Below, piece after piece: positions 7,768 through 16,626 of a stretch of DNA of 64,000 nt. A program made the translations under genes and the position numbers. The notes beneath the pieces are model-generated. The model worked only from the letters and a program-made list of their open reading frames with translations. It made no database searches and was not told the DNA's origin. Source of the DNA: JANQPX01 sp039197065 (GTDB lineage Bacteria > Pseudomonadota > Alphaproteobacteria > Geminicoccales > Geminicoccaceae); NCBI GenBank assembly GCA_039197065.1, contig JBCCUL010000042.1, positions 8,660-72,659 on the forward strand, written 5' to 3'. Within the stretch, counting starts at the first letter, position 1, and the number at the start of each line of letters is the position of its first letter.

Positions 7768-8865
7768 TCAGGGCACCAGGTTGATCAGCGGTTCGCCGCT
7801 CAGGAAACGGCGGACGTCCTCGGCGATCATGTCGGCGGCGTTGGTGACGGTCTTCACCGAAGCGCCGGCGATGTGCGGGGTGAGGGTGACGTTCGGAAGC
7901 TTCAGGAGAGGGCTGTCGGTCGGTACCGGTTCGATGCCGAAGGTTTCTAGACCGGCGCCCGCGAGCTTACCGTTGGTGAGGGCCTCATAGAGGGCGTCGT
8001 AATCGACCAGCGGACCGCGCGCCGTGTTGATGAAATAGGCGCCGTCCTTCATTTTTCCGAACTCGGCTTTGCCGATCATACCCGTCGTCTCCGACGTCAC
8101 CCGAGGATGCATGGTGACGACATCACTCTCGTCCAGGATCGTGTCGAGCGATACCTGGACGACGCCGTCGTCGAGATCGGTGGGCGAAAGCTGGACATAG
8201 GGATCGCAGACCAGAATGCGGCAGCCGAAGGACTTCAGATGGCGCACTACCTTCGTGCCGATATGGCCATAGCCGATCACGCCGACGGTCATCTCGCCGA
8301 GCTCGCGTCCGGTGGTGTCGGCGCGGTAGAGATGACCGGACCAGTCGCCGGTCGTGGAAAGTGCGGTATGCCCCGTCGTGATCAGACGGGTCTGAGTGAG
8401 GATCATGCCGATGGTGAATTCGGCGACGGCGCCCGCATTCCGTCCCGGCGTGTTGACGACGTGAATTCCCCTGGTGCGGGCCGCCGCCATGTCGATGTTG
8501 ACGGGGCCGCCGCGGGAGATGCCGATCAGCTTGAGGTCGGGTGCTGCTTCGATGACCGATTGGGTGATCGGCGGCAGATGGCAGATCAGGATTTCCGCCC
8601 GTTCGATCAGCGGGATCACCTCCTCTGGCGTGCCGAAATATTCTTTCAGGTCCGCGAGACCAGCGTGGTCCAAAGTCGAGCCTCGACCCGCCGGGTCGTA
8701 GCCGTGGGTCATGTCGACATCGGGCCAGGGCTGATGGCCCTGGGTGATCTCGAAATCGATGCCATCGTTACGGTTTAATGAAGCTACAAAAGCTTCGGGG
8801 AGCATGAAATTGTCGCCGATCACGGTGACGCGCACCGGTTCCTTTCGTGTCATGGCCATGATCAC
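7768..8865 (-). CDS. D-isomer-specific 2-hydroxyacid dehydrogenase
   Basis: 365 aa from a GTG at 8865. ATGs at 8859 and 8853 are alternatives. The NAD-binding Rossmann motif is GVIGYGHIGTKVV (G-x-G-x-x-G). The family signature continues with MHPRVTSETTGMIG and FINTARGPLVDYDAL. The catalytic triad region includes the Arg near NTARG, a Glu near GLETFGIEP and the His in TPHIAGAS. Related enzymes reduce 2-keto acids or oxidise 2-hydroxyacids, as in SerA or glyoxylate reductase. The gene overlaps the kinase gene (8862-8865), so they are translationally coupled. It probably acts on a sugar-derived acid in this pathway. Confidence 0.85.
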   Translation of the reverse strand: MIMAMTRKEPVRVTVIGDNFMLPEAFVASLNRNDGIDFEITQGHQPWPDVDMTHGYDPAGRGSTLDHAGLADLKEYFGTPEEVIPLIERAEILICHLPPITQSVIEAAPDLKLIGISRGGPVNIDMAAARTRGIHVVNTPGRNAGAVAEFTIGMILTQTRLITTGHTALSTTGDWSGHLYRADTTGRELGEMTVGVIGYGHIGTKVVRHLKSFGCRILVCDPYVQLSPTDLDDGVVQVSLDTILDESDVVTMHPRVTSETTGMIGKAEFGKMKDGAYFINTARGPLVDYDALYEALTNGKLAGAGLETFGIEPVPTDSPLLKLPNVTLTPHIAGASVKTVTNAADMIAEDVRRFLSGEPLINLVP

Positions 8866-10424
8866 CGTCCCTGGAGCGACTGGTAGAGCGTGCGCCAGAC
8901 GCCGTCCATTTGCAGATAGCCGTCCCGATAGGCCGGAAAGAGTTTTTCGTACGTCGCCGCGAGCTCTTCATCGACCGGCTCGAGATCGCCGAGATAGGGC
9001 ATGACCCAGTCTTTCAGACCGTCGGCGACGTTGTCGTATAGTCCGATCGAGACTGCCGCAGTCAACGCCGAGCCAGCGGCTCCCGCCTCACCGCGCTCGA
9101 CGATGCGGACAGGCGCGCCCACCGAGGCTGCGAGGATCTTTCGGCAAAGCGCGCTATTGGCAGCGCCGCCTGCGAGACGGATCTCTTCGGGCTTATGGTC
9201 GAGTGCTCGATAGCAGTCCCTGCCGGCGAACGCCATGCCTTCATAGATGGCGCGCATCAGATCGCCCATGTTCGTGCGCGTCGAGAGACCGAGAAACTGC
9301 GCGCGTGCCCGCGGCTCGACAAAGGGGCCCCGTTCGCCGCTTTCGGAGATGAAGGGATGGAACAGCAAGGTCCCAGGTCGAACATCTGCCGCTTGGCGGT
9401 CGAGTTCGAGGAGGAGCTGCCGTTTGTCGACATCCTTCATTCCAGCGGTCCGAGCACACTCGGCGGCGATATCCACCAGCCAGTCGATATTGAGGGTCGC
9501 GGCCATGTGGGACTGGAAGCCGCCCCAGGTGCCGGGCACGACAAACGGCATGATATAGCCGACCTGTTCGTCGGAGATCACCACGTCCTCGGCATCGTGG
9601 AAGATACGAATGTGCATGCCGGTGGTGCCGAGGATCGAGATGCCGATACTACGACCGGGCTCATAGGCGCCGGCCCCCAGCGTCGTTGCGATGACGTCGA
9701 GCGGGCCGAGGACGACCGGCGTGCCAGAAAGAAGGCCGGTGGCGGCAGCTGCGTCGTCGGTCAGCGGTGCATGGTGTTTCGAGCCGTCCACGATATCCGG
9801 CCGCAGATGGGCGATATCTTGAAGATCGAGAAGGTCGAGCACAGCGTCATCGTAAGCGCGCGTCCGGTAGTTGCCATAGGTGAACACACCCTCCGAAGGA
9901 TCGGTCGCCCGCTCGCCGGTCGCCTTGAAATAAAGCCAGTCCTTGCAATGAAGGGCCGACGCGGCCCGGTGTAGACTTTCAGGACGGTGTCGTTTGAGCC
10001 AGGTGATCTGGCCACTTTGGATGGCGGGATTGATCGCGGTGCCGGTAATCTTCTGCAGCGCAGGTCCGATGTCGGACGCCCGCCACTCTTCGATGATCGG
10101 GGCGGCGCGTGCGTCCAGCCAGAGCCACGCCGGGCAGACCGGTTCGCCATCGGCATCGATCAACCAGGTGCCGTCGCCTTGGCCGGTGATGGCGAGGGCG
10201 GCGGTGCGTTTGGCGAGATCGTGGACTTCCTCCGCCAGCAAACGTAAAGCCTCTGCGGCATCGCTCCAGGTGCGGTGGACCTGTTGTTCCGCGCCACCAT
10301 CTTCGAGATAGTCGACCACATTCGGCACGCCGGATGCGCCGATCTGCTTGCCATCGAGGGTGAAGGCGACCGCTTTGATAACCGAGGTGCCGGCGTCCAG
10401 GCCGATGATCAGGTCCTTCGTCAT
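8862..10424 (-). CDS. FGGY-family carbohydrate kinase, erythritol kinase (EryA)-like
   Basis: 520 aa. The N-terminal actin-like fold has the phosphate-binding loop DAGTSVIKAV and the strand AITGQGDGTWL. A second domain carries GISILGTTGMHI, and the adenosine motif region is RLAGGAANSALCRKI. Length and sequence resemble polyol kinases of the EryA/xylulokinase group, including WLWLDARA and LHCKDWLYF, which I recall from EryA. It is expected to phosphorylate an imported polyol or sugar. It overlaps both neighbours by 4 bp (ATGA), so it belongs to the transporter operon. The substrate is inferred only; erythritol is one candidate. Confidence 0.8.
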   Translation of the reverse strand: MTKDLIIGLDAGTSVIKAVAFTLDGKQIGASGVPNVVDYLEDGGAEQQVHRTWSDAAEALRLLAEEVHDLAKRTAALAITGQGDGTWLIDADGEPVCPAWLWLDARAAPIIEEWRASDIGPALQKITGTAINPAIQSGQITWLKRHRPESLHRAASALHCKDWLYFKATGERATDPSEGVFTYGNYRTRAYDDAVLDLLDLQDIAHLRPDIVDGSKHHAPLTDDAAAATGLLSGTPVVLGPLDVIATTLGAGAYEPGRSIGISILGTTGMHIRIFHDAEDVVISDEQVGYIMPFVVPGTWGGFQSHMAATLNIDWLVDIAAECARTAGMKDVDKRQLLLELDRQAADVRPGTLLFHPFISESGERGPFVEPRARAQFLGLSTRTNMGDLMRAIYEGMAFAGRDCYRALDHKPEEIRLAGGAANSALCRKILAASVGAPVRIVERGEAGAAGSALTAAVSIGLYDNVADGLKDWVMPYLGDLEPVDEELAATYEKLFPAYRDGYLQMDGVWRTLYQSLQGR

Positions 10425-11581
10425 GCCGCCGCGTCTCGCTTGTTCAAACCGTGATGCAGGGCTTTGCCGCTGTCGCCGTCGAACAGATGGAGGGCATTGA
10501 GCGGGAGCGTGATCTCAATGTCGCTGTCGACGGGTGCGTCGACCGTGCCGTCGGTCACGGCGATGACGAGCTGGCCGCCGGTCTCGATACCGAGATGGGT
10601 CTGATCGCCGAGCCATTGATTGGAGGCGATCTTTCCCTTCAGCACCGGCCCCAATTCAATAAACGATCCAAATCGAATTTGGTGGGGGCGGATGCCAAGC
10701 GACAGCTTTCGGCCGTCGGTCAACTCGCCATCGGCCGCGGTGCCGACCGGCAGCTGCAGCGCAAGATCTGAGGTGGCGGCATCTCCCGGCGCTTGAACCT
10801 GCAGGCGCCAACCATCCCCGCCACTCCGCGACAGCGTATCAAAAATATTCATAGGCGGTTCGCCGATGAAGGAGGCGACGTAGAGATTGGCGGGGCGGTC
10901 CTTGAGGTCGTCGCCGGTCGCATATTGCATAAGCTTGCCGTCGCTCATCACGGCGATGCGGTCGGCAAGCGCCAGGGCTTCGGTCTGATCGTGGGTGACG
11001 AAGATCGTCGTGAGCTTGTTCTCGATCAGATAGTCCTTGATTCTCGCACGCAAAATCGCACGCAGCTGTGGCTCCAGCTGCGACATGGGCTCGTCAAGCA
11101 GGTGGACGTCCGCATCGCGAGCGAGTGCTCGGGCGAGGCTGGTCCGTTGCTGCTGGCCGCCGGAGAGTGTCGGCGGGTAGCGCTCCAGAATGCCTTCGAT
11201 GTCGAGGAGATGGGCAATTTCCTTGACCTTGGCGTCCACCTCCGTGCGCGGGCGGCGGTCGCGAAGCAGGCCAAAGGCGATGTTGTCCCTGATCCTCAAA
11301 GGCGGGTAGAGCGCATAGCCTTCGAAGGCCATGGCGATGTTTCTTGCGGCCGGCGCCAGGTCGTTGAGCAGCCGATCGCCGGCGCGGATCTCGCCGGAGG
11401 TGACGTCTTCGAAGCCGGCGATCATGCGCAGCGTCGAGGTCTTGCCGCAGCCGCTGCTGCCGAGCAGACCGACGATCTCGCCGTCATTGACGGTCATGTC
11501 GACGGCATCGACGGCGAGCACATCAGGCTCGCGTTTGACTTTGTAGATTTTTGAGACCTCGTCGAGAACAAGATTGCTCAT
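10421..11581 (-). CDS. ABC sugar transporter ATP-binding protein, catalytically intact partner
   Basis: About 386 aa from the ATG at 11581, which shares a base with the stop of the upstream ATPase gene. The open frame reaches 11704, but that extension overlaps the neighbour and is not coding. Walker A is GSSGCGKT, the signature is LSGGQQQRTSLARAL, Walker B is VHLLDEP and the H-loop is FVTHDQTEA. The C-terminal OB-type regulatory domain is of the MalK/UgpC type. It powers the import system made with the neighbouring genes. Organisation with two different ATPases matches the glycerol ABC transporter GlpSTPQV of Rhizobium. Confidence 0.88.
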   Translation of the reverse strand: MSNLVLDEVSKIYKVKREPDVLAVDAVDMTVNDGEIVGLLGSSGCGKTSTLRMIAGFEDVTSGEIRAGDRLLNDLAPAARNIAMAFEGYALYPPLRIRDNIAFGLLRDRRPRTEVDAKVKEIAHLLDIEGILERYPPTLSGGQQQRTSLARALARDADVHLLDEPMSQLEPQLRAILRARIKDYLIENKLTTIFVTHDQTEALALADRIAVMSDGKLMQYATGDDLKDRPANLYVASFIGEPPMNIFDTLSRSGGDGWRLQVQAPGDAATSDLALQLPVGTAADGELTDGRKLSLGIRPHQIRFGSFIELGPVLKGKIASNQWLGDQTHLGIETGGQLVIAVTDGTVDAPVDSDIEITLPLNALHLFDGDSGKALHHGLNKRDAAA

Positions 11582-12681
11582 CAGGCAGCACCTCCCAGGC
11601 GCTCGCCGGTTTGGGCGTCGAACAGGAGGAATTGGTCCGGAGACAGGTCGATCCAGACATTGCGATGGCCGCGCGGCAGACGCGCCGTCTCGGCCTCGGA
11701 ACATGAGGCTAGAAGTTCGCCGCCGTCCGGCGTTTTCAAGAGAAGGACCGAGCGCACGTTGAGCGGCGTTACCGCATCGAGTTCCACAGGCAGGCCGTTC
11801 TCGGTCGCCGTCATGCTGACCTTGATATGCTCCGGTCTGATCCCCACCAGACAGTCGGCAGCGCCGACGGGCTTCACGTGAAGCGGGAAGGTCTTGCCGA
11901 ACAGTTCGACCGAGCCGCCCTTAGCTGACGCCGCAGGCCGCACCTGCCGGAGGTTGATGGTGGGGTCGCCGAGCAGGCGCGCTACCTTGGTCGACACCGG
12001 TTCGCGATAGATGTTCGCCGGCGTGTCGATCTGGGCGAAGCGGTTGTCGTCGAGGACGGCGATGCGATCGCCGAGCGCCATGGCTTCCTTGTAGTCCTGG
12101 GTCACGTAGAGGACGGTGGCGCCGGTCTGCTTCAGGAGGCGCGGCAGCTCGATGCGCATCTCGTAACGGAGCTTGGCGTCGACGTTGCGGAGCGGATCGT
12201 CGAGCAGCAGCAGCTTCGGGCCGCGCACCAGGGAGCGTGCAAGGGAGGTGCGCTGCTTTTGACCGTTGGACAGCGCCTTCGGCAAGTGGGTCAGCACATG
12301 GTCGATCTGCAGCAGGTCGGCGACCCGCTGCACGCCTTGGCGAACCTCCGCCTCGGATTGCTTCAAGGCGCGCAGCGGGCTCGCGATGTTATCGAAGGCG
12401 GTCATATGCGGGTAGAGCGCGAAGTTCTGAAACGCCATGCCGAGCGCCCGCTCTTCGGGCTGATCGAAGATGACGCTTCGCCCGTCAATGCGAATATCGC
12501 CTTCGTCAGGATCGAGCACGCCGGCGATCAGGCGAAGGAGCACCGTCTTGCCGCCGCCGCTCGGCCCGAAGATCGCGACCGTCTCGCCGCGCTCGACATC
12601 CAATGAGACACCGTCCAGCACGGTCTCCCGGCGAAAGCGTTTCGTCACCTTGTCCAGGCTCAGATAGGTCATGGCGGTCAA
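11581..12681 (-). CDS. ABC sugar transporter ATP-binding protein with altered catalytic residues
   Basis: 366 aa, MalK-type. Walker A is GPSGGGKT. The signature is LSNGQKQR in place of LSGGQ. Walker B ends LLLLDDP, so the usual catalytic Glu is Asp. The H-loop reads YVTQDYKEA, with Gln in place of His. These three changes together suggest a weak or inactive ATP site contributed by this subunit, with the intact neighbour giving the working site. The C-terminal regulatory domain is present. It overlaps the permease gene by 4 bp (12678-12681). Confidence 0.87.
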   Translation of the reverse strand: MTAMTYLSLDKVTKRFRRETVLDGVSLDVERGETVAIFGPSGGGKTVLLRLIAGVLDPDEGDIRIDGRSVIFDQPEERALGMAFQNFALYPHMTAFDNIASPLRALKQSEAEVRQGVQRVADLLQIDHVLTHLPKALSNGQKQRTSLARSLVRGPKLLLLDDPLRNVDAKLRYEMRIELPRLLKQTGATVLYVTQDYKEAMALGDRIAVLDDNRFAQIDTPANIYREPVSTKVARLLGDPTINLRQVRPAASAKGGSVELFGKTFPLHVKPVGAADCLVGIRPEHIKVSMTATENGLPVELDAVTPLNVRSVLLLKTPDGGELLASCSEAETARLPRGHRNVWIDLSPDQFLLFDAQTGERLGGAA

Positions 12682-13538
12682 CCCTTGACCGCGCCGAGGG
12701 AAAGGCCCTCGACCAGATAGCGCTGGGCGGCGATGGCGAAGATCAGGGTCGGGATGATCGAAAGGATCAGGGCGGCTGCGATCTGGCCGTATTGGATGCC
12801 CGAGGCGGTGACGAAGGCGAGTGCTCCCACAGTGACCGGCTGTTTGTCGGCGGAAGCGAGGATCAGGGCGAACACGAAATTGTTCCAGGCGAAGATGAAG
12901 GCCAGCAGCGCGGCTGCAGCGATGCCAGGCAAAGCCAGCGGCACGGCCACCTTCAGGAAGGTCTTCAGCCAGCCATGGCCGTCGATGCGGTGAGCGTGTT
13001 CGATGTCCTCGCTGATATCCTCGAAATAGCCGCGCGTGATCCAGAGGATGAGGGGCAGCGTGATCAGCTGGTAGACCCAGATCAGGCCGAAATAGGTGTT
13101 GTAGAGGCCGAGCATCTGGAAGTAGCTGAGCAACGGCACCAGCACCAAGAGCGGCGGGGCGAAACGGAAGCTTAAGATGGTGAACGCGATATCCTCACCT
13201 AGCCGGAATTTGTAGCGGGCGAACGCATAGGCGGCCGGGATCGCAAGCACGATCGAGAGCGCCACCGAACAGCTTGCGAGGATGAAGCTGTTCAGCAGAT
13301 TGCCCATGAACGCGATCTCGAGCGTGCCGGCCTGAGTCTCGAGCTTGCCGGAGATCAGAGCGACATAATTGTCGAGCGTCGGCGTGAAGACGAGGGAAGG
13401 GGGCATGCGGAGGATGTCCTGATTGGTCTGAAAGGACATCAGGAACACCCAGAAGATCGGGAACAGGAAGAAGAGCCCGACCAGTGTCAGGAGGACCCCG
13501 CGAATGATGCGTGACTTGGTGGTTTCGCGGCCCGTCAT
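12678..13538 (-). CDS. ABC sugar transporter permease, MalG type
   Basis: 286 aa from the ATG at 13538. The much longer open frame upstream in this phase is a shadow of the MalF-type gene. There are six hydrophobic segments, beginning with VLLTLVGLFFLFPIFWVFLM. The EAA coupling-helix region is EHAHRIDGHGWLKTFLKVAV followed by PLALPG. It forms the inner-membrane channel with the MalF-type subunit. Stop and start overlap in ATGA with the upstream permease gene. Confidence 0.88.
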   Translation of the reverse strand: MTGRETTKSRIIRGVLLTLVGLFFLFPIFWVFLMSFQTNQDILRMPPSLVFTPTLDNYVALISGKLETQAGTLEIAFMGNLLNSFILASCSVALSIVLAIPAAYAFARYKFRLGEDIAFTILSFRFAPPLLVLVPLLSYFQMLGLYNTYFGLIWVYQLITLPLILWITRGYFEDISEDIEHAHRIDGHGWLKTFLKVAVPLALPGIAAAALLAFIFAWNNFVFALILASADKQPVTVGALAFVTASGIQYGQIAAALILSIIPTLIFAIAAQRYLVEGLSLGAVKG

Positions 13539-14464
13539 CCGACACCTCGCGCCTGTTCGCGCAGCTTCAGCCACTGCTTGATGAAGATGTTGGAGAGAAT
13601 GAAGGTGATCACCCAGAGCACCATCAACAGCGCCGCCGAGCGGCCGACATTGGTATACTGAAAACGTTCCAGATAGCTCTGCACCTGGAACACCATCAGC
13701 GTGTCGCCGGGCCCTCCCTGGGTCATGGCGTAGATGATGTCGAACTGCTGAATGCTCTCCAGCATGCGGAAAAGCGCCGCCGTGATGATGTAGGGGGTCA
13801 GCATCGGGAGCGTGATCCGGAAGAAAACGAAGGTCCAGGGCACGCCGTCCAGCTCCGCCGCCTCGAAGGGCTGCTTCGGCAAAGCGCGCAGACCCGCAAG
13901 CAGCAGGATCATCATGAAGGGTGTGTAGACCCAGACATCGACGATGACGACGGTCATCAGCGCCGTCGACGGCGAGGAGGCCCAGCGGAAATCGTCGAGC
14001 CCGACCAGGCTGGCGAGGTAGCTGAGGATGCCGAAATTCGGGTTGGTCATCAGCTTCCACATCAGGGCCGCGATCGCAGGCGCAATCATCAGCGGCATGA
14101 TGAGCAGGAGGCTCATGACATCGTTCAGGAGCGTGCGGCGACGCAGCAGCAGGGCGATGCCCAGCCCGAGCAACAGCTCGATGCCGACGGTGAAGACGGT
14201 GTAGAGCAGCGAAACGCGGATCGTGTTCCAAAAGGCGGGGTCGCTGAAAAAGCCGATATAGTTCTGGAACCAGATGAAGCCGCGCATCTGCGGAAAGGCA
14301 AGATTGTAACGCTGCAGCGAATAGATGATCGCCGTGACGAAGGGAATGATGATGCCAATACAGACCAGGAGTGCGGGCAGGCTCAACAGATAGGGCAGCG
14401 CCGCGCGCATGAAGGGCCGCCTGCCGGTGGCCCTGACCTCGGCGCCGACAGCCTCAGTCGCCAT
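13535..14464 (-). CDS. ABC sugar transporter permease, MalF type
   Basis: 309 aa. Six hydrophobic segments include YLLSLPALLVCIGIIIPFV and AALLMVLWVITFILSNIFI. The EAA loop is EAAELDGVPWTFVFFRITLP. It pairs with the MalG-type subunit. It is the first of six translationally coupled genes that continue down to the dehydrogenase. It is separated from the binding-protein gene by 660 bp containing two palindromic elements, a large break for such an operon. Confidence 0.88.
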   Translation of the reverse strand: MATEAVGAEVRATGRRPFMRAALPYLLSLPALLVCIGIIIPFVTAIIYSLQRYNLAFPQMRGFIWFQNYIGFFSDPAFWNTIRVSLLYTVFTVGIELLLGLGIALLLRRRTLLNDVMSLLLIMPLMIAPAIAALMWKLMTNPNFGILSYLASLVGLDDFRWASSPSTALMTVVIVDVWVYTPFMMILLLAGLRALPKQPFEAAELDGVPWTFVFFRITLPMLTPYIITAALFRMLESIQQFDIIYAMTQGGPGDTLMVFQVQSYLERFQYTNVGRSAALLMVLWVITFILSNIFIKQWLKLREQARGVG

Positions 14465-14533
14465 CCCAGCCTCCGATCAAGACCGGGCCTGGAGCATGGG
14501 CGGCATCCAAGACCCCGCCATGTTTACGATTCC

Positions 14534-14685
14534 TCAACGCATGTCCGCTAAAACCATCCCATATGCTGGTCCATGCGACCATAGGAATCCGTGTCGTGCC
14601 CGAGTGTCTTGCCCGGTTGGCGGACTCCCAGGGTCGCATGGACCTGTCTTCGATCGTATTGGGCGAGGATGAAGTTTCGGTTAAC
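14534..14685. repeat. GANTC/CtrA-box palindromic element, copy 3 (tandem pair with copy 4)
   Basis: The palindrome is 14566-14644. GANTC sites are GAATC at 14585 and GACTC at 14623, an A-C mismatch at N. The left motif is TCAACG at 14534. The right box is TGAA-N7-TTAAC at 14670-14685, 26 bp after the arm. Every landmark is exactly 243 bp before its equivalent in copy 4, so the pair arose by tandem duplication. Confidence 0.85.
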
Positions 14686-14776
14686 GTTTGAGCAAAATCT
14701 GATGGCGGAGAGACAGCGTACGAGTTGAACGGAGCACCATCATCCAGCTCCAGCACTCGGCAGCCTTCACGTTTCC

Positions 14777-14928
14777 TTAACGCATGTTCGTTAGAACCAT
14801 CCCGCTTACTGGTCCATGCGCCCGTGGGAATCCGTGTCACGCCCGAGAGTCGCGCCTGGTGGGCGGACTCCCAGGATCGCATGGACCAGCACTCGAGCTT
14901 ATCGGGCAAAGTTGAAATTCCGGTTAAC
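14777..14928. repeat. GANTC/CtrA-box palindromic element, copy 4
   Basis: The palindrome is 14809-14889. GANTC sites are GAATC at 14828 and GACTC at 14866, an A-C mismatch at N. The left motif is TTAACG at 14777. The right box is TGAA-N7-TTAAC at 14913-14928, 26 bp after the arm. The remaining 14929-15109 down to the binding-protein gene is GC-rich and shows no gene. Confidence 0.85.
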
Positions 14929-15109
14929 GTGGTTCGTTGATGACTGGCGGCGCCAGGGATGACCGGATTGCCGGTCATCCCGTCACCGTCGATGACATCG
15001 CCATGCCGCAGACCGCGTAGATCCTCGATCCGCTTGGTCCCGGCATGGCGTAGCACACCCGTCGACGCTGTCAGCCGCGCCGACACGCTGTCGATCGCAT
15101 CGACCCGCC

Positions 15110-15124
15110 GTCGGCCGCGCCGAC
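15110..15124. terminator. Short perfect hairpin directly after the binding-protein stop codon
   Basis: GTCGGC-CGC-GCCGAC abuts the stop codon of the solute-binding-protein gene. There is no T tract. It may protect the 3' end of the binding-protein mRNA, which is usually more abundant than permease mRNA, or help partial termination. Confidence 0.4.
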
Positions 15125-16564
15125 CTAGAGGCCGTTCTGGCGGAGCTGGCGGTTGACGTTTTCGGCCAGCTGATCCAGGCCTTCGCCGACCGGCACCTCG
15201 TTCGCCACCATCTTCTGCAGGGTCGCCGCCCATTCGGTGGTGAGGTTGGCGAACAGCGGCTGCGGCGTGAAGTAGATCTTCGAGCCGGGCGCGCTCTCAT
15301 TGAACTGCTCGAGATAGCCCGGGTAGCTTGCGGCGATCCGCTCCTGGAAGTCCGCACTGTCCCAGACCGACTGGCGGACCGGGTTCACGAAGTCCATCTT
15401 CTCCGCGCCGAACAGGCCGTGCTCGGTACCGGACGCCCACTGCATGAAGTTCCAGGCCGCTTCCTTCCTCTCGGAGAAGGCGCTCATGGCGAGCGACCAG
15501 ATCCAGACATTCGGCGTCGGCGCCTCGGCGTCCGGATTGGCGGCGAAGGACGCATAGGCGAGATTGCCGGCTTCGGCATTGTCGCCGCCATTCATGAAGT
15601 AGCCCAGGATGTCGGCGTCGAAGATCATGCCGGAAGCGCCCGCACCAAGGTCGGTGCCGACCTGGTACCAGGTGTAGGTCGCCCAGTCCTTCGGACCGCT
15701 GTCCTGGATCATCTTGACCCAGAGCTCGTGGAAGGCCTTGGAGCCTTCGGTGTTCATGGAGGCGTTGAGCTGGCCGCCATCCATGGTGAAGTCGGTCTCG
15801 CCATAGTTGGCGTAGCCCGACAGGAAGCCCGGATGGATGGTCGCCCAGGAGCGCGAGCCACGCACGCCGATGCCGTACATGCCCTCTTTTTCATTGGTGA
15901 TGCGCGCCGCGACTTCGAGCATCTCCGGCAGGTTCTGCGGCACGCTCAGGCCAAGCTCGTCGAACACCGGCTTGTTGTAGGCGAGCGAGTTCAGCTCGAA
16001 GCCCCAGGGAATGCACCACTGCTTGGCGCCTTCGCCGCCAAGCGCTTCGCCAGGCACGCCGGACCAGGAGGTGGAGGCGCGAAGATTGGGGAGAACGTCA
16101 TCCCAGTTGTAATTGGGATTGGTGAGCGCCGCATCGTTGATGAACTCGTTCATGTCCATCAGCCAGCCGGCCGGACCATAGGTCCATGTCTGATAGGCGC
16201 CGGTCATGAAGGCGTCATATTCGGTCGAACCGGCGCTGAGTGCTGCGCCGACTTTGTCGAAATAGACATCCTCCGCGAAGATGTCGTAGGTGACCTCGAT
16301 GCCGGTCATCTCTTTGAAATTGTCGATATTGGCGATCATCGCATCGGTGTAGGGGTGCTTGTTCAAAAGCAACTTGATCGCCGTACCGTCATGCTTTTTC
16401 CAGTCGAAATCCGCGGCCAGCGCCTGGCTCACTGAGCGGTTCAGCATGTAGCCGAGCGCGCCGGTGCTGACGCCGAACGCCGAGGCGCGCGCAAAAAACT
16501 CGCGGCGATCCATGCGTCCTTTGCGGAACGCTTCGATAGTATCCTGCATCTTCTTCGACATCAT
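15125..16564 (-). CDS. Extracellular sugar-binding protein of the ABC transporter, Tat-exported
   Basis: 479 aa, solute-binding family 1. The N terminus has a twin-arginine signal (DRREFFARASAFG) followed by a hydrophobic segment and a likely cleavage site after SQALA. The mature domain shows the family pattern LLNKHPYTDAMIANIDNFKE, FMTGAYQTW, and GAGASGMIFDADI. It captures the substrate in the periplasm for the permease pair downstream. It is preceded by the SorC-type regulator gene in the same direction (62-bp gap), so it may be read from the regulator promoter or its own. Confidence 0.88.
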   Translation of the reverse strand: MMSKKMQDTIEAFRKGRMDRREFFARASAFGVSTGALGYMLNRSVSQALAADFDWKKHDGTAIKLLLNKHPYTDAMIANIDNFKEMTGIEVTYDIFAEDVYFDKVGAALSAGSTEYDAFMTGAYQTWTYGPAGWLMDMNEFINDAALTNPNYNWDDVLPNLRASTSWSGVPGEALGGEGAKQWCIPWGFELNSLAYNKPVFDELGLSVPQNLPEMLEVAARITNEKEGMYGIGVRGSRSWATIHPGFLSGYANYGETDFTMDGGQLNASMNTEGSKAFHELWVKMIQDSGPKDWATYTWYQVGTDLGAGASGMIFDADILGYFMNGGDNAEAGNLAYASFAANPDAEAPTPNVWIWSLAMSAFSERKEAAWNFMQWASGTEHGLFGAEKMDFVNPVRQSVWDSADFQERIAASYPGYLEQFNESAPGSKIYFTPQPLFANLTTEWAATLQKMVANEVPVGEGLDQLAENVNRQLRQNGL

Positions 16565-16626
16565 CGTCTCCCTTTCTTTTTTCGACGTTGAGCTTCTTGT
16601 CTGCCGCCACGTTCAGCGACGTGGCG

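Noticed and set aside
12678..14231. 517-codon open frame covering both permease genes
   Set aside because: Its N-terminal half is the shadow frame of the MalF-type gene, rich in His and Arg. The true MalG-type gene starts at 13538.
14454..15233. 259-codon open frame across the tandem element pair
   Set aside because: It is made of translated element sequence in a GC-rich region, overlaps two genes and has no family features.
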